Assembly (NCBI RefSeq): GCF_011386835.1
Contig: NC_088796.1
Location: 28,103,011-28,167,010, forward strand
Direction: 5' to 3'
DNA: 64,000 bases
DNA from: Chrysemys picta bellii
Taxonomy: Eukaryota > Chordata > Testudines > Emydidae
Part shown: positions 57,252-64,000 of the stretch, in pieces
How positions within the stretch are numbered: the first letter of the stretch is position 1
How the letters are laid out: each line of letters starts with the position of its first letter
Notes under the pieces: model-generated
Database searches by the model: none
What the model saw: only the letters and a program-made list of their open reading frames with translations
What the model was told of the DNA's origin: nothing
Made by a program: the position numbers and the translations under genes

Positions 57252-58745
57252 ATATATGTTTTTGCAGATTTAGATCAAGCTGAAGCACTTCACTATGATC
57301 CCAGTGTTCTAAATTGTCTCAGATTGAGCCAAACAACCTAACAGCAAATCCTAATGAGCATGTGTGTATGTGGAGCGGCGGAAATATTCAGCATTCCTAA
57401 CTTCACATCTTCTGAACAAATTTCCTTCAAACATTACTTGTTTCTTAAATCTCGCTCAGATTTAAATAACACTCCAGGCTGGAACCTAGTGGTTGTCATC
57501 CTGGAGAGTGCTTGGTGCATTTTGTACTGCTATACTGCTGTAAACCAGCTATACAAATAGCAGATCTGGCCCCAGAGGATGTGGCAAAAAGCTACTACAA
57601 CTGCTTCTTTGACACTGCCCCCCATCTTAGCTGTTGGTGCATAAGGTGTGGCCATGGGAAAGGGTGTGTGGCAGAAGCTCCCTTGCACCTCAGAGATTCT
57701 TGCTTCTGTAACACCCGTGGGGCAGTTGACAGCTGCTGAAAGTTAGAGCAGCCATCAGGTGAGCCTTTCCTTGCCCTCAATTATGCAAAAGGCTCTTCAG
57801 TTTCCAATAAGGATCTGACTGAATTAGTTCAGTCATGGCTGAGTTGTATATGCACAGGGTTAACTTTCTGAGTGGACCATATGGGAAATGAGTCCTTTGT
57901 TTGTCCTTTTACCCCTGCAGGATCAAAAACAGCAGGCCCAATTTTGTTCATTCTCTTTTGGGAGGAAAAGAAAGTTTGAATTGAGACCCAACCTGCCAAA
58001 TTTCACCCCCAAGGAATTTGTTTGTCAGAGTTATGAGCAACTGAAAAAAGGAGTGAAGGGAAGCTATAGAGGAAGCTGCAGCTCAATTCTAACTGTAGCA
58101 TGGAATGCTTCTCAGAAATACCTACTAAAGAAAACATGCTCCGTTCAGGCTTAATTAAGTAAGCAAAGCTCCCACAGTATTCAACTCAACAGTATCATGT
58201 TGCCTTCAAATTTCCTGTGCTTGATGTTGTATTGAGATGCCATTGTACATGGGTGCATTGTACTACGATATCTTGGGTTACAATGTGTACACAATATGCC
58301 AGTGTGACTCCTTATAAAAAAAAAATACACTTAATTTGCTGAAAAGTGTAATTGAAAAGAATTGGTTTCCAGAAAAGCTTCCTTTATTCAACTCCTACCT
58401 CAAGAAGGAAATACTGGAAGTTTCTGTTACCGCAACTGCATTTTGGAAAGACTGACGTTCATTGCTCATTGCCATATTTTATTATTAATCTTAAGCTGTT
58501 CTCTAAAGCAGTCTGGATGTCCTTCCCACCACAATAGAGATATTTGTTACATGGCTGCCTTTTCCCTTTTGCCGCTCTTGTTTCCGGAAGCCAAGTGTCC
58601 TCTTCCTTCAAATTACCCCTTTGCATCTTTATTTTGCCTGATTTTAAACCCTCTCGGGTAATATATCATAGCCACCATCCTTCCAGGCCAGGATTACAGG
58701 ATAACAAGCCTATCCATGCTGTCCCATAATTGATTCTGCTGGGAG
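57252..58745. other. No supported gene; low-copy
   Basis: Short frames such as 57888-58154 and 58362-58661 show no domain and no paired splice signals. Sequence composition is even. Confidence 0.4.
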
Positions 58746-58749
58746 TAGG

Positions 58750-59575
58750 ATCATAGAATCATAGAATATCAGGGTTGGAAGGGACCTCAGGAGGTCATCT
58801 AGTCCAACCCCCTGCTCAAAGCAGGACCAATTCCCAACTAAATCATCCCAGCCAGGGCTTTGTCAAGCCGGGCCTTAAAAACCTCCAAGGAAGGAGATTC
58901 CACCACCTCCCTAGGTAACGCATTCCAGTGCTTCACCACCCTGCTAGTGAAATAATGTTTCCTAATATCCAACCTAGACCTCCCCCACTGCAACTTGAGA
59001 CCATTGTTCCTTGTTCTGTCATCTGCCACCACTGAGAACAGCCGAGCTCCGTCCTCTTTGGAACCCCCCTTCAGGTAGTTGAAAGCAGTATAAAATCCCC
59101 CCTCATTCTTCTCTTCTGGAGACTAAACAATCCCAGTTCCCTCAGCCTCTCCTCATAAGTCATGTGCTCCAGACCCCTAATCATTTTTGTTGCCCTCCGC
59201 TGGACTCTTTCCAATTTTTCCACATCCTTCTTGTAGTGTGGGGCCCAAAACTGGACACAGTACTCCAGATGAGGCCTCACCAATGTCGAATAAAGGGGAA
59301 TGATCACGTTCCTCGATCTGCTGGCAATGCCCCTACTTATACAGCCCAAAATGCCGTTAGCCTTCTTGTCAACGAGCACACTGTTGACTCATATCCAGCT
59401 TCTCATCCACTGTGACCTCTAGGTCCTTTTCTGCAGAACTGCTACCTAGCCATTCGGTCCCTAGTCTGTAGCAGTGCATGGGATTCTTCCATCCTAAGTG
59501 CAGGACTCTGCACATCCCTTTCAACTCAACCATACAGTTGTGAGTTACTTCCACAGCATGCCCCACACTGGTGGC
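58750..59575 (-). mobile_element. CR1 LINE 3' portion, best preserved copy
   Basis: The minus strand ends with the CR1 octamer-type tail: ATCATAGAATCATAGAATAT at 58751-58770 on the plus strand. It encodes the C-terminal end of the polyprotein in three frames. 59369-59566 has [16 protein letters not shown] and [20 protein letters not shown]. 59071-59379 has [20 protein letters not shown] and [19 protein letters not shown]. 58838-59032 has SRLDIRKHYFTSRVVKHWN. Two frameshifts separate them. The RT catalytic part is absent, so it is 5' truncated and dead. The plus frame 59164-59415 is a shadow. Confidence 0.95.
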
Positions 59576-59822
59576 CTGAATGGTGTATGACCGGGAATGA
59601 GAATGAAAGAGGGTTTATTTGTTTTCTTTTATCTCCCCTTTGTATCATGTTTTCCAAGTCTCTAATTTAAAAATACACTGTTGTGGTGAGAAATACAAAG
59701 TACATTTGGATACAAACATGTAACATGTCATAGTATTAGCATTGCCATGGGTCTGGGTAGGTACGTTTAACACATTGTTTGTAGACTGAGATTTAGTGAC
59801 CCTGCATGGAGGGAGGCAGAGG

Positions 59823-60195
59823 CAGGGCCGGTGCTACCATTAAGGCAAACTAGGAGGTTGCCTAGGGCACCAAGATTTGGGGGCGCCTAAAAGCGGTGCC
59901 CCCAATTTTTTTTTACAGCGTTCCTACGGCCCCTCCCCGAGTGTGCAGTCGCTGCTCCACTTCTCCCACCTCCCAGGCTTGTGGCGCCAATCAGCTGTTT
60001 GGTGCCGCAAGCCTGTGAGGGGAGGAGAATTAGAGCGGGGGCGGCATGCTCGGGGAGGTGAGCTGGGGTGGGGAGTTGCCGCACGACTCCCCGGGCCGGG
60101 GGGAGCTGCCGCGGGGGGCAGCACCTCAGGGCGGGGAGCTGCCGCAGGGCGGGGGAGGGGGCGCAAGGTGGAAGTTTCGCCTTGCACCGGCCCTG
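59823..60195. mobile_element. Non-autonomous hAT transposon, 373 bp
   Basis: Ends are CAGGGCCGGTGCTACC and TTGCACCGGCCCTG. The flanks GGCAGAGG (59815-59822) and GGCAGAGG (60196-60203) are a perfect 8-bp duplication. The core is strongly GC-rich with GGGGAGCTGCCGC repeats, giving open frames of 87-135 residues on both strands that are not genes. Confidence 0.93.
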
Positions 60196-60203
60196 GGCAG
60201 AGG

Positions 60204-61148
60204 CTATGAATGAGTCAATGTTAGAAGACTTACCCTTTGAAATGTTCAATCTTTTGAATGCTTGCTTTGCCACATTAACATTCAATAATGTCAATTCTTT
60301 TTGTCCGTGCCCTCATTCAAGTGCATGCACAAATGTGTGTGAACACACCACTGCTCTCTGCTGGATGGAGTATCACATCTGCTCAAGTGCGTGTCACATG
60401 GCTGCAACCATCCTAAAGCCGCTATAAACCCTAATACTATCACACAAGTGGGAATATTACATGGGTTTCTACTTTAATTTGTGCTTACTATTATTACGGG
60501 ATATACTGGAACTGATTCTCATTTATACCCATTTTTCAGGCCACTTTATGAAGCCAGAGCACTGTAGAGAGGACTTAGTGAAAATGAGAATCCGATCCAT
60601 TGTATTTACAGTGTTTCTTGTGATTTTTTTATCACAAGTCTCACGATATTTTCAGTTTTTCTTAATGCTCTAGCTCTTGAGGTGATTATGGTAAGAATCT
60701 CAGCTTTCTTTTTCAAGTAAATTTCTAGCTCTCATGAGAAATATTAAAATACTATACTATAAAATCAGATACTTGCATCTCAAACTCTAATTGGATAGTC
60801 AGATACTAAAAAATTAAAAATGAAGATGCTATCTTTATAGAGATGGATGAACCTGTCTGGATAAGAACCAGCAGCTGTCACCATTCCTCAAAAAGAATGA
60901 AACTAGAAGAGCTGCTCCTCTGATCACAAAGACATGTCCTCCATCACATCTCATTCTATGTTTGTCAGTGGTACAGTTTGTCACACTGCCGCCCTATTAA
61001 TCATCATTTTTAGATAGCTTTTGTCAAAAAAGTGTTGCTCTGCAGCATTCTAACTAGCAGAGGGGAAAGCTTCTTTAGTTGTTGTTCTAGACACAAAGGA
61101 GCCTAATGGAGTTGGGCACCTATCTCCCACTGGATTTCATGTATGCAG
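60204..61148. other. No gene seen
   Basis: AT-rich low-copy sequence. Confidence 0.45.
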
Positions 61149-61149
61149 T

Positions 61150-61412
61150 GGTGGTATAGCTGGGTCGGTCCCAGGATATGAGAGAGACTTGGTGACCGAG
61201 GTAATATCTTTTATTGGACCAACTTCTGTTGGTGAGAAAGTGTGGAAGCAGAGAAAGAACTGTCATGCATTGCATCCCTTTCCTGTCCGTTCTTTCTCTG
61301 CTTCCACAAAAGACAAGCTCTGTCCCGTAGAAGAGCTCTGTGTAAGCTGGAAAGCTTGTCTTTCTCAAAAGTTGGTCCAATGAAAGATATTCTCTCACTC
61401 ACCTTGTCACTG
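61150..61412 (+). repeat. Foldback repeat with 'TTGGACCAACTT' arms
   Basis: GTAATATCTTTTATTGGACC near 61201 pairs with GGTCCAATGAAAGATATTCT near 61374. An inner perfect 19-bp inverted repeat, GTGGAAGCAGAGAAAGAAC at 61242-61260, pairs with 61289-61307 across 28 bp. It starts with TAGCTGGGTCGGTCCCAGG, typical of the family. Same family as 25540-25735. Frames on both strands here are shadows of the palindrome. Confidence 0.8.
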
Positions 61413-61699
61413 GATTTCACAGCATTTTGGTCCCGGTTCACGTAGGCACCTTTGATAATTCCAGCCAAAGTCTCTAACATACATTTCTCCATCTTAGTTT
61501 ATGGGTGTTATTCATGGCTTTTACTAGATGACATCTAGGGGAGCAGTATCCACTACATGCATGAGTGTTCTAAAATACTGTCTGTGAGTTGAATGCATCT
61601 TGGCTTTTCTCTCTGATTAGAGTGAAAATATGGATCTAAGTAGTGAAAGGGGAGAGAGTCCACACCTAGCTTTTGTAAAGCACAGCTGCTTAATTTGTT

Positions 61700-61835
61700 T
61701 TTAAAGACAAACCTCACAATTACACAGTACTACAGTAGGATGGTGTTTTAGGGTCTAATGCAATACTCATTGTGCAGGAAGTCAGACTAGATTATCATGA
61801 TGGTCCCTTCTGGCCTTAAAAGCTTGAGTCAATAG
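61700..61835 (+). mobile_element. CR1 LINE 3' end
   Basis: GTCAGACTAGATTATCATGA and TGGTCCCTTCTGGCCTTAAA are the terminal bases of a common CR1 subfamily. Only the tail is present. Confidence 0.75.
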
Positions 61836-64000
61836 AAGTCTCTCCATTGCCTTCCTTTGGCATTGAATCAGGCCCTTAGTAATTAAATTGGCAGCTAGTT
61901 TCCTCTCTTCCCTTCTGAAGTGGTCCCTAGACTTTTCCCTCATGAAGGAACCTGCTCATTTCAGGCACATTACCGACCACTACACTTTCTACTGCATAAA
62001 CCAACTTCATTTTATTTACAGCCTTGATAGGCTGGCTATCTAAAACACTTTATTTGTTATAAATGCAATAAACAGATTTTCAGATAAATGCTTTAGGGAT
62101 GAGGTGGCGGGAATTTCAAATTCTACTCTCATTACACCTATGTAATGAGGTGTAACTCCATTGACTCCATGATTTTTGATTGGCAGGACTGGCCTTACAG
62201 GTGGGAAATATGGGTGACCACTCAGGATGCTGTGGCTAAGAGACAGGAAGTGGGGTGGGCCTGGACTGTGAGGCCACAGAAGAGAGCTCAGGGGCAATAG
62301 GGAGGGCAGCGGGAGCCCGGGAGTGATGAGGGGGCCAGGGCACTAAAATATAAATTGGCTCATGGCTCCATTTTCCCTCAGTCAGCCCTGTAGAAGAGGT
62401 GCAGATGTGACAGCTTCAGAGAGGGAGCAGAGCAGTGCTGACCATGCAGAAATCATGCAGCTGGAATTCTTCATCACCTGAATGCTTGCCTTCTGCTTGA
62501 GCACATAAACCTATGTACATTTGGAGCAATCTTATGTGACTTTAGAGCACTGCCTATGTTTACCCTTAAAAATTCCTCCTTTTGTGTGAGCATCCAAGTC
62601 CTTTGCTGGGCAACTAAGAGTGACCCTTTAAAGATCTCCATGTTCAATCTTTTTCCATCTAGGACCCAAAAAAATCTAGTGTCTTATTGCCACTATCCCA
62701 CAATCCTTTGCTGCTGGTTTGGGGAGCTGAGAGAATCAGGTGCAGGGAGGAGAGATCTACCCGTAGAGCTGCTGCAGCTGCTTTCTCACCCCTCACTCCT
62801 GTGCATGACCCATTCTGCGTACAAGTTCAGGGAAGTTGCTGCTTCAAGATAATGTCAGTTACTATTATTATTAATGGTTATTGTGAAAACCAAATGAGCA
62901 GGTAACTCCCACAGCAAACAGTACAGAAATCATCTGTTCAGTGGCACCGAGGTGTTAGCAACCTGTGGCTATTAAGATTAGGATTGAGGGAGAGATTTTT
63001 ATAGGCACAAGATTTACATTTTGATAGTGCTTTGCCAAGCAACCCTTAAATATGATGCAAATTCTATTCTTTGCAAACAGTTCTCCGGCTACACCGTTTA
63101 CTTTTCAGTAACAAATTTAATTCCAGCTTCTAGGAAATGGCACTCGTTCTGGCATTGGAACCAGTGAGTCAAAAGACATATGCCTTTAATGGGGCTTTTG
63201 GCAAGCATGGCGGCATTAAAGCTATTATTAAGGTCTAATAGTTTATTTCATGCTTTACAAAGAAAAATCAATGTTTAGGGCAAAAATAATGTAGTCTAAA
63301 ACACACTGTGGAAATATTTACACAGATAAATTAACTAATAGATGCACCCTCTTTAGGATAATAAACTACAAGCTAAAGGGAAAATGGAGGACAGACTTCT
63401 CATGGTGCTCCAAGGAAGGGTAAGGAAATCATTTAAAAAAGAAACCCCAACTAAACCCAGGTAAAGCACTGGCCTTGGATTTATATTTAACTTTATGTGC
63501 TGAGCGGCATGATCTACCACAGATTTGTGAGGGGAGGATTCATAAGTGTAGTGTATTATTACTATATATTAATGCTTGTAATTATACCACTCACAGCTGT
63601 GATCCTGTCACATTTCATAAGATAAACAAGTTTAGCCTGGATCAAGACCTGGATAGATTTGTGTCTTCAATATGGCCGACAACTGCTTAAAAATGTAGTG
63701 AACAGGAGTGATTAGATTTAATTCAGCAAAAGGAAACCAATGGGGGAGAGACTTTTCAAATGCACCCGAGGGATTTAGACACACACGTCCCATTGATTTT
63801 TATCTTTAAAATCACCCATTAAAGGGCTGATACCTGTTGATATTACACACCAGTTACATGGATTTCCAGATTCCAGGGAAATCCAATCCATTGTTCCTTT
63901 TCCTCTTCATGGCAGCTCTTTTCCTCTAAGCACAATGAACCCCAGAGGTGTGCACACAGCAAAACTAAAATATGTGATAGTAATTCCCAATATAAAGGAG
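61836..64000. other. No gene seen; low-copy to end of window
   Basis: No exon or intact transposon recognised. 62170-62350 is GC-richer. 63000-63460 is repeat-free, AT-rich and even in composition. Confidence 0.45.

Noticed and set aside
59877..60294. Several frames of 87-135 residues on both strands
   Set aside because: They lie in the GC-rich core of the hAT element 59823-60195; no domain.
61120..61492. Overlapping frames of 64-93 residues on both strands
   Set aside because: They are reflections of the foldback repeat; the two strands encode similar peptides because of the palindrome.
1..64000. CRISPR arrays, bacterial operons, prophage or plasmid features
   Set aside because: No regularly spaced repeats with unique spacers, no dense coding and no ribosome-binding sites. 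The repeat content is vertebrate.

Overview
The window reads as a non-coding, repeat-rich stretch of a vertebrate nuclear genome, most likely a turtle (Testudines). The basis is CR1 LINE fragments with the typical sauropsid 3' end, MIR-like SINE tails, many short hAT elements, and LTRs and 'GTCTACACT' MITEs of types I know from turtle genomes. A crocodilian is less likely. I cannot run a database search, so the species call is an inference.

I found no convincing host protein-coding exon, tRNA, rRNA, CRISPR array or prokaryotic operon. Nearly all open reading frames are short, random, or lie inside transposable elements. The only recognisable protein remnants are broken reverse-transcriptase pieces of CR1 LINEs (35.6-36.8 kb, 44.4-45.4 kb, 58.75-59.6 kb) and a short, frameshifted DUF4371-type hAT transposase fossil near 26.6-26.8 kb. 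The region is best read as intergenic or intronic.

Layout. 0-14 kb is dense with mobile DNA: a tRNA-like SINE, hAT elements with 8-bp target duplications (910-1370, 4274-5355, 8503-8802), an LTR (2707-3475), a three-layer nest (MIR-like SINE, small palindromic repeat, LTR 9603-10784) and an LTR-like host carrying a Tigger-like TA element (11383-12406) and a hAT (12826-13072). 14-24 kb is mostly low-copy, AT-rich sequence. 24-41 kb holds an LTR-like block, the hAT transposase fossil, a hAT copy (29989-30299), nested LTRs (about 33.69-34.77 kb), CR1, and LTR 37640-38085. 40-47 kb holds a MITE with a GC-rich core, a solo LTR (41058-41803), a 174-bp TA MITE, CR1, and an LTR-like unit carrying a hAT (46677-46988). 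47-64 kb holds older repeats, LTR 55015-55772, hAT elements at 56898-57243 and 59823-60195, the best preserved CR1 (58.75-59.6 kb) and a foldback repeat at 61.15-61.41 kb.

The element ends were fixed by reading terminal inverted repeats and target-site duplications directly. Five hAT elements have perfect 8-bp duplications, two have 7/8 matches and one is degenerate. Two LTRs have perfect 5-bp duplications and four have 4/5 matches. Two Tc1/mariner-type elements are flanked by TA. The strongest signals are the nesting histories, the long hAT variant with its G-rich minisatellite and foldback core, and the transposase fossil. I see no clear evidence of a new functional system.
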